In this document: piece after piece, positions 17,294 to 25,147 of the stretch
Layout of the letters: each line of letters begins with the position of its first letter
How positions within the stretch are numbered: the stretch's first letter is position 1
Assembly (NCBI GenBank): GCA_024711005.1
Contig: JANJTQ010000022.1
Span: forward strand, 1-36,549
Direction: 5' to 3'
DNA: 36,549 nucleotides
Source of the DNA: Opitutaceae bacterium
GTDB taxonomy: Bacteria > Verrucomicrobiota > Verrucomicrobiia > Opitutales > Opitutaceae
Position numbers and translations under genes: made by a program
Notes under the pieces: generated by a model
What the model was told of the DNA's origin: nothing
The model's database searches: none
Seen by the model: the letters and a program-made list of their open reading frames with translations, nothing else

Positions 17294-17303
17294 AACCCTC
17301 CTC

Positions 17304-18053
17304 ATGCACATCCATTCGCTTCGCCCGTTCCTCATCGTCGCCGCCGCGCTTGTCGCCGGCCTCCCTTCGCTTCGCGCCGCCGACGGCCCCACTCCGTATC
17401 CACCGGCCAAGGACGAAGCCGCCTGGGCCGGCCGGGGTCCGATCCGCGTTCATGGATGGATGAATGACAACCGCGCCTACTTCTGGACCCAACGGGAAAA
17501 GGCCCAGGGCTCCGTCGTCTTCGTCGGCTCCTCCATGATGGGAAATTGGAAAGGTCTCGCCGCCGCTTTTCCCGGAGTGAAGGTCGCCAACCGGGGCATC
17601 GGCGGCGACGTCAGCCGCGGACTGCTTTTTCGCTTCAAAGAAGACGTGCTCGACCTGAATCCCCGCGCAGTCGTCATCAGCATCGGATCCAACGATCTGA
17701 GCTCCCACGGCGCACCCGCGGCTATCGCCGCGAACATCGCCGCGATCATCGATCAAGCCCGTGCGCACAACCCGGAACTCCCGCTCATCGTGTGCACCAT
17801 TCCTCCTCGTGATGTGGCCAACGCCCCTGTCAAGCCCGGCGCCCACGCCGACATCAATGCCCGTATCACCGCGCTCGGCGCCGAGAAAAACGTCGTCATC
17901 CTCGACCTCTATCCTCCGTTCTCCAACGAAGATGGCACTCTCATCCTCGACTACTACGCCAAGGATCGCATCCACTTCACTCCGGCCGGTTACGAGAGAC
18001 TCGCGTCCGTCATTCGCCCCGCGCTCGCGAAGGTCGGAATCGAAACCAAGTAA
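17304..18053 (+). CDS. Secreted SGNH/GDSL hydrolase, copy 2
   Basis: 249 residues from the ATG at 17304, chosen over an upstream GTG inside the GH50-type gene because it yields a signal peptide (MHIHSLRPFLIVAAALVAGL, cut near LRAA). It is a paralogue of 9954-10697: the mature part starts DGPTPYPPAKDEAAWAG, and NRGIGGDVSRG is identical in the two. Block I reads VGSSMMGNW, so the Asp of GDS is Ser while the nucleophile Ser is kept. Block III is GSND and block V KDRIH. These features suggest an active esterase with altered block I. It lies 10 bp after the GH50-type gene and probably shares its transcript. Duplication within the cluster suggests two related ester substrates or two sites of action, which is inference. 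Confidence 0.87.
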   Translation: MHIHSLRPFLIVAAALVAGLPSLRAADGPTPYPPAKDEAAWAGRGPIRVHGWMNDNRAYFWTQREKAQGSVVFVGSSMMGNWKGLAAAFPGVKVANRGIGGDVSRGLLFRFKEDVLDLNPRAVVISIGSNDLSSHGAPAAIAANIAAIIDQARAHNPELPLIVCTIPPRDVANAPVKPGAHADINARITALGAEKNVVILDLYPPFSNEDGTLILDYYAKDRIHFTPAGYERLASVIRPALAKVGIETK

Positions 18054-18069
18054 TTTGATACCGATCAGC

Positions 18070-18100
18070 CGGGCGGTTTTTGACGGCCGCCCGCATTTTT
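18070..18100 (+). terminator. Weak terminator or attenuator before 18101
   Basis: CGGGCGG / CCGCCCG (18070-18076 with 18087-18093) is followed by CA and five T residues that run directly into the ATG at 18101. The position suggests partial termination between SGNH copy 2 and the next gene, or sequestration of that start. Confidence 0.5.
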
Positions 18101-20245
18101 ATGAACACCGATCGATGGGTGGAAATGGATTTGTTTTTCTTTCGGGAAAAACCGTTCCGTAAACAAGCACGTGAATTGATCGATCGGCTCGCCCCGCTTT
18201 ATCGCGATGTCGAGGGTGATCATGGCATCGTGCTCTGCTGTGCGTGGCTGTGCGATGTGGTCACCGAATGGAACGGCGATGCGAATCAAGTTTTGCCCTT
18301 TCGCAGTCCCACGATGCGCGGCTGGTCAGGTTGGAGCTACGCCGACCTGAAGGACCTGATCGACGTGCTCAAGGATGAAGCACGCGAAGCGGGTCTGCCC
18401 CGGTTGAAAATGGGCATCATGATGGTCGCATGGCCGGTCTTCGATTGGGGCGAGGGCGGCGGTTATGATTTGAAGAGCGGCTGGTATGACCGGCACCCGG
18501 AACTCTACGGCACGGATTTCTGGAAGAGCATCGACTACCGCAAGCGTCTCAAAAAAGACGATCACCGCTATGCATCCCGCCCCAACGGTATTCAGGAAGG
18601 CACGTCCTTCGGCGATTTCTTCTCAGGCCAATGGAAGTTGCTTTCCCGCTTTCTGGAGATCGACGCCATCCATTTTCGAGACGGTTTTCTCGGACGCGCG
18701 ATCTACGAAATGGTCGGCCCGTTCGGCGAAAAGGGTCCGGCCAACCCGGACGACTTTGCGCATTGGACCCAGGAACTCATCGCGTTCTTCACGGCGGCCA
18801 AGGCGGCCAATCCGGACTGTCTGGTCATGGCTTACTCCTCCGCTCGCAGTGCGGTCGGCGAATACCGCGTGGGCTGTTTCGATCTCACCGCGTTGGTCGC
18901 CTCCGGCGGCATCGACGTGTGGATCGATCAGACATGGGCGGGAGCCTGGCAGGACTGGTGGACGCACGAGTTCCGCGGCTGGACGTTTCAACTCGCCAAT
19001 CTCATCGCTCATCACGCCATGGTGGTTTCAGGCAATCGTCTGCGGGAAACACCCTGCCGCCACTACCACCTGATCGAGACGTGGGATGCGTGGGAGCCTT
19101 GGGACACGCTGCATCAAGTGCCCATGAAGTTGCGCTGGGGCATGTGGGCCTTCACCCATGCCGCCGTGGCGACGCCCGAAGGCCTGAGCCGCACTGGCGG
19201 TTCTTATATCTCTTGGGCGCATAATTGGAGAGGTCACCTGCTCAGCACCGAGGACGTCGGTTTTCTTCGGAGGAATCTCAATGCCGCGGTGGAGAACGCC
19301 AACGAGCTGGAAGAAGTCTATGGCCCGGCCCTCGCCCTCAACCCGGGGCAAATGGCGGCGATTCAGAATTCCCGCGCCGACACCAATCCCGGCGACCTCA
19401 TCGACGACGAATGCGGCATGTTGATGAAATGGGCGGTGCCGTGCTTGTCGGGCGTCAGTCTGGACGCACCGCCGGTGGCACGCGAAGGCTACATCTTGCA
19501 AAACCCCGCCGGCCTCACGCCGGAGTGGGCCGATCATTTGCTTGCACCGTCGACCGCCTACATCGCGGCCGGCCCCGGCCAATCGATCGACAAGCGGCTC
19601 TTGAACGATATCGGCGTTGCCGACGGGGTCACCGAATTCGGGTTTGGCAAACACCATTTGGAAGGACCCCCGCTGACTCGCGACGAGATCGGTAAGATTT
19701 CGTCCGTGAGCATGGCCCCGTCCCGCAAATTCTCCGCCGGCACTTCACGCGTCATCGCCGAGACGGAAAAAACCGTCCTCATTGCGCAGGCTGCGGACAC
19801 CCCCCACTTCCTCTGGCAACCGCCCTATCCGTTCACGCAAACGTCGTCCTGCCTTGGGCAAAGTCAGTATGGCTCCCTGGCCCCGTTCATTGCGCTGGCC
19901 CGAGCATGGCAACGCTCGCAACGCGGAGCCGCGGCGGCATGGGTTGAAGACTTCCCGTGCCACATGCCCGTGGCCTTTCATCTGTGGCGTAGTGGCGGCC
20001 AGATTTACATACTGCTGGGCAATCTTGAAACGGGCATCACCGGCGATTCACGCACCCCGCGGGAGATCACGTTCACGTTGAACAAAGCCACGCTGAAACT
20101 CGCCGCCGGAGGCACCTATGTTTTGGAAAATCTGGACAACGCGAATACGATCACCCCGGTCTCGAATATCAGGAATACCCTCACCTTCCGCGTCACGTTG
20201 GAACCCCAGGGTTCATCCGTTCACCGCGTGCGAAACCAAGATTGA
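18101..20245 (+). CDS. Unrecognised protein, probable TIM-barrel glycoside hydrolase-like
   Basis: 714 residues from the ATG at 18101; an upstream in-frame TTG at 18080 lies within a hairpin. I do not recognise the family. The first 400 residues alternate hydrophobic strands and helices as in a TIM barrel: GIVLCCAWL, RLKMGIMMVAW, IDAIHFRDGFLG, CLVMAYSS, GIDVWIDQTWAGAWQDWW and YHLIETWDAWEPW. Aromatic residues and Asp/Glu cluster at strand ends, a pattern of carbohydrate-active enzymes. The last 120 residues (IYILLGNLETG, ITFTLNKATLKL, LTFRVTLEPQG) look like a small C-terminal beta domain, common after glycosidase barrels. There is no signal peptide, so it should be cytoplasmic. Its place at the end of the polysaccharide cluster suggests action on imported oligosaccharides. 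Function remains open. Confidence 0.7.
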   Translation: MNTDRWVEMDLFFFREKPFRKQARELIDRLAPLYRDVEGDHGIVLCCAWLCDVVTEWNGDANQVLPFRSPTMRGWSGWSYADLKDLIDVLKDEAREAGLPRLKMGIMMVAWPVFDWGEGGGYDLKSGWYDRHPELYGTDFWKSIDYRKRLKKDDHRYASRPNGIQEGTSFGDFFSGQWKLLSRFLEIDAIHFRDGFLGRAIYEMVGPFGEKGPANPDDFAHWTQELIAFFTAAKAANPDCLVMAYSSARSAVGEYRVGCFDLTALVASGGIDVWIDQTWAGAWQDWWTHEFRGWTFQLANLIAHHAMVVSGNRLRETPCRHYHLIETWDAWEPWDTLHQVPMKLRWGMWAFTHAAVATPEGLSRTGGSYISWAHNWRGHLLSTEDVGFLRRNLNAAVENANELEEVYGPALALNPGQMAAIQNSRADTNPGDLIDDECGMLMKWAVPCLSGVSLDAPPVAREGYILQNPAGLTPEWADHLLAPSTAYIAAGPGQSIDKRLLNDIGVADGVTEFGFGKHHLEGPPLTRDEIGKISSVSMAPSRKFSAGTSRVIAETEKTVLIAQAADTPHFLWQPPYPFTQTSSCLGQSQYGSLAPFIALARAWQRSQRGAAAAWVEDFPCHMPVAFHLWRSGGQIYILLGNLETGITGDSRTPREITFTLNKATLKLAAGGTYVLENLDNANTITPVSNIRNTLTFRVTLEPQGSSVHRVRNQD

Positions 20246-20276
20246 TCCACCAGCCTGAGGTTCACTCCACCCGCGT

Positions 20277-20813
20277 CTAGGCCACGACGGCCAGCACTTG
20301 CGGCCAGATAAACTTGAACGGGCGAGTGAACTCACGCGGCCGCTCCGCGATGCCCCGCGTCACCTCGCTCGTGGCAAACCATTCGCCCCGCTCGACCTCC
20401 GCCGGGTGCAAGACAAACGGGCCTTCAGCCTTGAGCCGATAGACCCACGCGAACTCCCATCCGGTATCGGCACATGCGTTGAGCTTGAATAGCGGTTCGA
20501 GCCCATGCTTCGGCTGCACCACCAGCCCGATTTCCTCGCTCAATTCACGCACCACGGCGGCATCGTAAGCCTCACCACTGTCAAGGTGCCCCGAACACGA
20601 AGAATCCCAGCATCCCGGAGACGTATCCTTGAGCATCGAACGTTTCTGCAAAAACACCCGGCCATCCCCGCCAAATGCCAACGCATGGACCGAACGATGC
20701 AACAAGCGCCCGCGGTGTACCACCTTGCGCGTAGCCTGTCCGGTCACCTCGTCGCGGTCGTTGACCACGTCGAATAGTTCATCGTCGCGCTGGGCGGTGA
20801 GAAAAGGATCCAT
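20277..20813 (-). CDS. Nudix hydrolase (YfcD/IPP-isomerase-like group)
   Basis: 178 residues. The Nudix box is intact: G-x5-E-x7-RELSEEIGL, starting at GHLDSGE. The flanking pattern VHRGRLLHRSVHALAF and VFLQKRSMLKDTSPGCWDSS resembles the YfcD-like branch related to isopentenyl diphosphate isomerase. Such proteins hydrolyse nucleoside diphosphate-X compounds with Mg2+; the exact substrate cannot be read from sequence. The gene is convergent with the 18101-20245 gene (31 bp apart) and divergent from the small hypothetical at 20877. No Shine-Dalgarno is seen before its ATG; the upstream sequence is A-rich (AACAAAAAAC). Confidence 0.9.
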   Translation of the reverse strand: MDPFLTAQRDDELFDVVNDRDEVTGQATRKVVHRGRLLHRSVHALAFGGDGRVFLQKRSMLKDTSPGCWDSSCSGHLDSGEAYDAAVVRELSEEIGLVVQPKHGLEPLFKLNACADTGWEFAWVYRLKAEGPFVLHPAEVERGEWFATSEVTRGIAERPREFTRPFKFIWPQVLAVVA

Positions 20814-20876
20814 GTTTTTTGTTATCGCTTCGCCGGAAGCGGACTCTTTCGTCTGTCAAAACTGTCCTAAGTTCCC

Positions 20877-21350
20877 ATGCCAAAAATCGACGTCAATAAG
20901 GTTGCTGAAATTCTGAAACGTAACGAGCTCGAACCCGCCCTGCTCCGCCAGATCGTCGAAGAGATGAACCTGCTCGTACAACCCGAGGTCGACGAAGAGA
21001 AGCCGCCGGCGCTCAAGAAACAATGGGCGATTCTCATTTCGGATCCCGAAGGCCGCCTGCCCGAGGGCAATGATTTCGTCGGCTGGATCCTTCAGATCCC
21101 CGAAAACGAGAGCATCCTCACCACAACGGAGCGCATCTTCAAGGGCGCCTATGAATTCAACACCACCAAGAAGGGCCGCTTGATGCCCGCGAAAACGGTG
21201 GGCGAAGCGCTCGAACACATTCCGGCCAAACACTTCAAGGAGTCCGGATTGTTCGTAAAGACCAAGATTCCGGTCCTGATGCTCAAGACGGACAACGAGA
21301 TCCCCACCGAGTCGACGGACAAGGACACCCGCCGGCGCAAGGTGGATTAA
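20877..21350 (+). CDS. Small conserved-looking hypothetical protein
   Basis: 157 residues, soluble and charged, with no signal peptide or membrane segment. I do not recognise a named family. The N-terminus MPKIDVNKVAEILKRNELEP looks helical. The centre (KKQWAILISDPEGRLP, DFVGWILQIPENES) suggests alternating strands, and the tail is very polar (DKDTRRRKVD). The segment 'FVGWILQIPE' followed by 'TTTERIFKGAYEFN' looks like a small alpha/beta domain. Codon usage fits its neighbours and the frame is unbroken, so it is a real gene. It is divergent from the Nudix gene by 63 bp and followed by about 120 bp before the CNNM gene. That gap contains an inverted repeat CTCGCT / AGCGAG and an AT-rich TATAAA stretch that may serve as the promoter of the next gene. 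Confidence 0.75.
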   Translation: MPKIDVNKVAEILKRNELEPALLRQIVEEMNLLVQPEVDEEKPPALKKQWAILISDPEGRLPEGNDFVGWILQIPENESILTTTERIFKGAYEFNTTKKGRLMPAKTVGEALEHIPAKHFKESGLFVKTKIPVLMLKTDNEIPTESTDKDTRRRKVD

Positions 21351-21471
21351 ACAAAGACAAAACAGGTAATACTCGCTATCAATAAGCGAGATATAAAATC
21401 CATCACCCCGACCAAGTTTGCGGTGGCTTGCCGGGCACGCCTTCTTGAATATAGCTTTCGGCCATTCACAT

Positions 21472-22545
21472 ATGGCCCTCTTCGTCGTTGCGGTATTTTT
21501 CACGCTCACACTGTCCTTCATATGCTCCCTGCTTGAGGCGATGATCCTGAGCACGACCGTCAGCGAAGTCGAAGCTCTGAAACGCGACCGGCCCAAGCAG
21601 GGAAATCTGTTGGAGACCCTCAAACTCCGTCTCGACGAGACGATCTCCACCGTCCTCACGGTCAACACCATCGCCAATACCCTTGGCTCCGTCTTGGTCG
21701 GCGGTCTTGCGATCAAGCTCTTCGGTGAAGCCTGGCTCGGTGTTTTCTCGGCCGTCATGACGGTCTCCATCTTGGTCTTCTCGGAGGTCATCCCCAAGAA
21801 TATCGGCGTCGCCTATCGCAAGCGCCTCCAGCCGGTCGTCGTTTTTCCGCTCACCGGGATGGTCAAACTGTTCCGTCCGGTCACGTGGATGTGCAATCTG
21901 GTCGTGCGCGTATTCATGCCGACCACCACCGCCAACGCCCACGCGTCCGGTGACGAGATAATCCTGCTGGCCCAACGCGGCGCCAAGGACGGAAGCCTGA
22001 CCAAGAGCGAATCCAGCATCATTGCCAATGCCTTGTCGCTGGACGATGTCAGCGTGCGCGAGATCATGACACCGCGCCCGGTAGTGACCGCGCTTAATCG
22101 CTCCGCCACCGTCGGCGAGGTGTTTGGAAAATACTCCAACATCCCCTTCGCCCGCATCCCGGTCTATGATCGCAATCTCGACAATATCGTCGGTCTCGTT
22201 CGTCGCCGTGATCTCCTCAAAGCCAAGGCCAACGACCACGACCTCGATCTCGTCGAAAAGCACATGCAGGAGATTCACTTCATCCCGGAAACCGCCACCG
22301 TCGCGAACGCGCTTCAACTCTGCCTGAAGACCCATCAACAGCTCGTCGTTGTCATGGACGAGTTCGGCTCAACGGCCGGCGTGGTTACGATGGAGGACGT
22401 CTTCGAGCAATTGCTAGGCCGGGAAATCTTCGAAAAAGACGACATCGCAGTGGATATGCGCGCCCTCGCATTGGCACGCCTCGCCAAACAAACGCATCCC
22501 CGCCTCAGCACCCCCACGCTGCCTCAACCCGCCGGGAAAGACTGA
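21472..22545 (+). CDS. CNNM/CorC-type membrane protein with CBS domains (DUF21 family)
   Basis: 357 residues from the ATG at 21472; an upstream in-frame TTG at 21418 adds a poorly hydrophobic leader. Residues 1-150 hold a DUF21/CNNM transmembrane domain with several hydrophobic helices (MALFVVAVFFTLTLSFICSL, TVLTVNTIANTLGSVLVGGL, VFSAVMTVSILVFSEVIPKN). The last of these carries the family's SEVIPKNIG signature. A CBS pair follows at about 195-320 (VREIMTPRPVVTAL, IPFARIPVYDRN, GLVRRRDLLKA, LVVVMDEFGSTAGVVT, MEDVFEQLLG). Family members take part in Mg2+ or Co2+ transport and bind adenine nucleotides through the CBS domains. The C-terminal CorC/HlyC domain found in many relatives is missing; the protein ends soon after the CBS pair. 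It is convergent with the DUF192 gene. Confidence 0.93.
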   Translation: MALFVVAVFFTLTLSFICSLLEAMILSTTVSEVEALKRDRPKQGNLLETLKLRLDETISTVLTVNTIANTLGSVLVGGLAIKLFGEAWLGVFSAVMTVSILVFSEVIPKNIGVAYRKRLQPVVVFPLTGMVKLFRPVTWMCNLVVRVFMPTTTANAHASGDEIILLAQRGAKDGSLTKSESSIIANALSLDDVSVREIMTPRPVVTALNRSATVGEVFGKYSNIPFARIPVYDRNLDNIVGLVRRRDLLKAKANDHDLDLVEKHMQEIHFIPETATVANALQLCLKTHQQLVVVMDEFGSTAGVVTMEDVFEQLLGREIFEKDDIAVDMRALALARLAKQTHPRLSTPTLPQPAGKD

Positions 22546-22569
22546 CCAGCGGGCTCCCGCCCCGTCGCG

Positions 22570-23106
22570 TCATCTCAACCCGTACTCCCACGGCTCGATT
22601 CCGCGCGCCTTCAACGCGGCGGCCAGCGCCTGCAAGTCCAGCTTGGCACCCGGCTTGACTCCGTTTGTGACGAACCATCTTTGGTTCAGCTCCACCGCAA
22701 ACTTCAGCCCATCGCTCCGGGAGCGCACCGGCGTTTCATCAAAGGGGTGCAATTGATGGATTTCCTTCAAAACGCCGTCCGCGGAAAAGAACCCGATATC
22801 GAGCGGCGTCGGCGTATTGCGCATCCAGAAGCTCATCTGCTGCGGTCCTGGATAGACGAAGATCATTCCCTCGTCGGGTTTCAAATCACGTCGCTCCATC
22901 AACCCGCGCTCCATCTCGCGCGCCTTCACCGCCAGTTGAAGGCGCACCGGCTTTCCGCCCAGCGGTATCACAAAGAAATCCGTCGCGGCCTTCGGGGCGA
23001 CCTGCTCGCGGGGCGCATCGCTCCGTCCGCAACCGGTCACCAGCGAGAGCGCCACCAAGAGCACCTGCATGCGCAGCAGAAACGAAACCGGATTTGCGTT
23101 TTTCAC
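22570..23106 (-). CDS. DUF192 lipoprotein
   Basis: 178 residues. The N-terminus is a lipoprotein signal with lipobox LVTGC (Cys at about 26), so the protein should be anchored in a membrane facing the periplasm. The body is the DUF192 domain: LAVKAREMERGLMERRDLKP, GMIFVYPGPQQMSFWMRNT and PLDIGFFSADGVLKEIHQL are its standard blocks. The function of DUF192 is not established; the compact beta-barrel fold has been suggested to bind a ligand. The C-terminal tail (LDLQALAAALKARGIEPWEYGLR) extends slightly beyond the domain. The gene is divergent from the M24 peptidase gene at 23151, with a 44-bp gap that must hold both promoters. Confidence 0.93.
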   Translation of the reverse strand: MKNANPVSFLLRMQVLLVALSLVTGCGRSDAPREQVAPKAATDFFVIPLGGKPVRLQLAVKAREMERGLMERRDLKPDEGMIFVYPGPQQMSFWMRNTPTPLDIGFFSADGVLKEIHQLHPFDETPVRSRSDGLKFAVELNQRWFVTNGVKPGAKLDLQALAAALKARGIEPWEYGLR

Positions 23107-23150
23107 GGAGCACGTGACTGATCGTTTCCCAACTCAAACACAACTTCATC

Positions 23151-24287
23151 GTGTCCCGACGCACCGCTTCTTCCCCTCTCCTTTACGCCGATACCACCCG
23201 CAGTGCCGACATGTTGTATTTCGGCGGCTTTAGCGCCCCCGACCCGTTCATCGCCTTCGGAGTACGCGGAAAGAAGATCGCCGTCCTCAATGCCCTCGAA
23301 TTCGGACGGGCAAAAAAATCCTCGGGATTCGACACCGTCCTACCGCTCGAACCCTGGAGCGAGAAAGCCCGCACTCTCCACCCGGATATCAAGGTCAGCA
23401 CCGCCGGAGTCATCGCGCTGCTCGCGAAGCATTATAAAATCCGCTCCTTCGATATTTCGCAGGATTTCCCCACCGGCCTCGCCGACGGCCTGCGAGCCCT
23501 CGGACTGAAACTCACGCCCGTCCCCGCGCTCTTCCCCGAGCGCGAGATCAAGACCCCCGCCGAAGTCCGCGCCCTCCGCGAGGGCAATCGATGCAGTGCC
23601 CTCGGCATCGCGGCCGCCGAAAACCTTCTCCGCAAAAGCAAGATCAAGGCCGGCAAACTCATCCTGGACGGACGTCCGCTCACCTCGGAACGCCTGAAGA
23701 TCGCCATCGAGATCGCCTGCCTTGAGGCCGGCGCACTCTCCATCGACACCATCGCCGCCGGTGGCGACCAAGCCTGCGATCCACATGAACGCGGACACGG
23801 ACCGCTCCGGGCCAACGAACTCATCGTCGTCGACGTGTTCCCCCGCGTGACCGCCTCCGGCTACCATGGCGACATGACGCGCACTTTTCTCAAGGGCCGC
23901 GCAAACGAAAAACAACGGCAGCTGGTCGCGGCCGTGCGCACCGCCCAGCTTGCCGCACTCGACGCCGTTCACGCCGGGGTAAACGGCCGTCACGTCCACC
24001 AACAGTGTCTCAATGTTTTCGAGCGCCACGGGTTCAAAACCAAACGCTCCCCCAAGGGCTCCGTGGGTTTCTTCCACGGCACCGGCCACGGTCTCGGGTT
24101 GGAAGTGCACGAAGCCCCTCGTCTGTCCTCCGTCGATTACGTCCTGAAAAAAGGCTCCGTCGTGACGATTGAACCGGGTCTTTATTATCCCGGACTCGGT
24201 GGTTGCCGCATCGAGGACGTCGTCCAGATCACGGACCGTAAACCGAAGATGCTTTCCTCGTTTCACTACGATTGGGAAATCCGGTGA
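23151..24287 (+). CDS. M24-family Xaa-Pro aminopeptidase-like metallopeptidase
   Basis: 378 residues from a GTG at 23151. The N-terminal third is the creatinase-type domain (LYADTTRSADMLYFGGF). The C-terminal pita-bread domain contains the five metal ligands expected in M24: Asp in VVDVFP, Asp in HGDMTRTF, His in GTGHGLGLEVHE, Glu in VTIEPGLY and Glu in GCRIEDVV. This supports an active dinuclear metal peptidase removing N-terminal residues, often before proline. It is cytoplasmic, with no signal peptide. The next gene, encoding a Fpg/Nei glycosylase, starts 22 bp after its stop, and a run of further plus-strand genes suggests an operon through TlyA. Substrate preference is not readable from the sequence. 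Confidence 0.93.
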   Translation: MSRRTASSPLLYADTTRSADMLYFGGFSAPDPFIAFGVRGKKIAVLNALEFGRAKKSSGFDTVLPLEPWSEKARTLHPDIKVSTAGVIALLAKHYKIRSFDISQDFPTGLADGLRALGLKLTPVPALFPEREIKTPAEVRALREGNRCSALGIAAAENLLRKSKIKAGKLILDGRPLTSERLKIAIEIACLEAGALSIDTIAAGGDQACDPHERGHGPLRANELIVVDVFPRVTASGYHGDMTRTFLKGRANEKQRQLVAAVRTAQLAALDAVHAGVNGRHVHQQCLNVFERHGFKTKRSPKGSVGFFHGTGHGLGLEVHEAPRLSSVDYVLKKGSVVTIEPGLYYPGLGGCRIEDVVQITDRKPKMLSSFHYDWEIR

Positions 24288-24309
24288 GCCACACATAATC
24301 GCCGACCCC

Positions 24310-25131
24310 ATGCCCGAACTCGCCGAGGTTGAGTTTTATCGCAGACGCTGGAATCCCGGCCTCGGCCATGTCGTCACCGAGGTACGATTACACCCCAAGG
24401 CGTCCGTTTTCCGCGGCATGGATCCCATCGAGATCGGACGCCGGCTCATCGGCGCGACCTTGCGCTCCTCGGAAGCCGCGGCCAAGCAGATGCTCTTCCG
24501 CTTCACCGCCGCGGACACAACCCCTTTGTGGCTCGGTATCCACTTGGGCATGACCGGCGAACTCTCCGCGCAACCGACCGGCTACACCCCGGCGAAGCGA
24601 GACCATCTCGTACTCGGTCAAGCCGGCCGCAGCCTGGTGTTCTCCGACGCCCGCATGTTTGGCCGCGTACAGATCGCGATCGGCAAAGAAGAGCCCGCTT
24701 GGTGGACGGAGATCGCACCGGCGATTCTTTCGTCCGCCTTCACCGTCGAAGCGGTTTCAATATTTCTTCAGCGCCGTGGTCGCACCGCCATCAAGCCGGT
24801 GCTGCTCATGCAGGAACGCTTTCCCGGAATCGGCAATTGGATGGCCGACGAAATTCTTTGGCGCGCCGGCATTCATCCCAAGCGGCTCGCCGGTTCACTC
24901 GCTCCGTCCGAGATCAAAGCCCTGCATCGTGAAACCCGTCGGGTCGCCGAGGGCGCACTCAAGATCATCGGCGCGGCGGACACGATCGTCCTGCCCGATC
25001 CACCGAAAACCTGGCTTTTCCCGCACCGCTGGGAAAACGGCGGCAAATGCCCAAAGACCCGCGCCCCACTCATCCGCGAAGACATCGGCGGTCGCACGAC
25101 TTGCTGGTCACCGGGTCGACAAAAGCTCTAG
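24310..25131 (+). CDS. Fpg/Nei-family DNA glycosylase lacking zinc-finger cysteines
   Basis: 273 residues from the ATG at 24310; the N-terminal Pro2-Glu3 (MPELAEVE) are the catalytic nucleophile and acid of the Fpg/Nei family, which excises oxidised bases and nicks the strand. Lys59 (AAAKQMLF) and the helix-two-turn-helix region FPGIGNWMADEILWRAGIHP (171-190, Asn176) are present, so base-excision chemistry is expected. The C-terminal finger is odd. The usual pattern CxxC...CxxC is reduced to single cysteines C247 (GGKCPKT) and C265 (RTTCWSPGRQ), while the tip arginine of GGRTT is kept. This resembles 'zincless finger' relatives such as NEIL1. Upstream in-frame starts overlap the M24 gene and would hide the catalytic Pro, so they are rejected. 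Confidence 0.9.
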   Translation: MPELAEVEFYRRRWNPGLGHVVTEVRLHPKASVFRGMDPIEIGRRLIGATLRSSEAAAKQMLFRFTAADTTPLWLGIHLGMTGELSAQPTGYTPAKRDHLVLGQAGRSLVFSDARMFGRVQIAIGKEEPAWWTEIAPAILSSAFTVEAVSIFLQRRGRTAIKPVLLMQERFPGIGNWMADEILWRAGIHPKRLAGSLAPSEIKALHRETRRVAEGALKIIGAADTIVLPDPPKTWLFPHRWENGGKCPKTRAPLIREDIGGRTTCWSPGRQKL

Positions 25132-25147
25132 CTATCCGCCTTCATCC

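Noticed and set aside
22645-22665. Sigma-54-like promoter (TGGCAC followed by TTGA)
   Set aside because: Lies inside the DUF192 coding region, with the wrong last base and no downstream gene in that direction.
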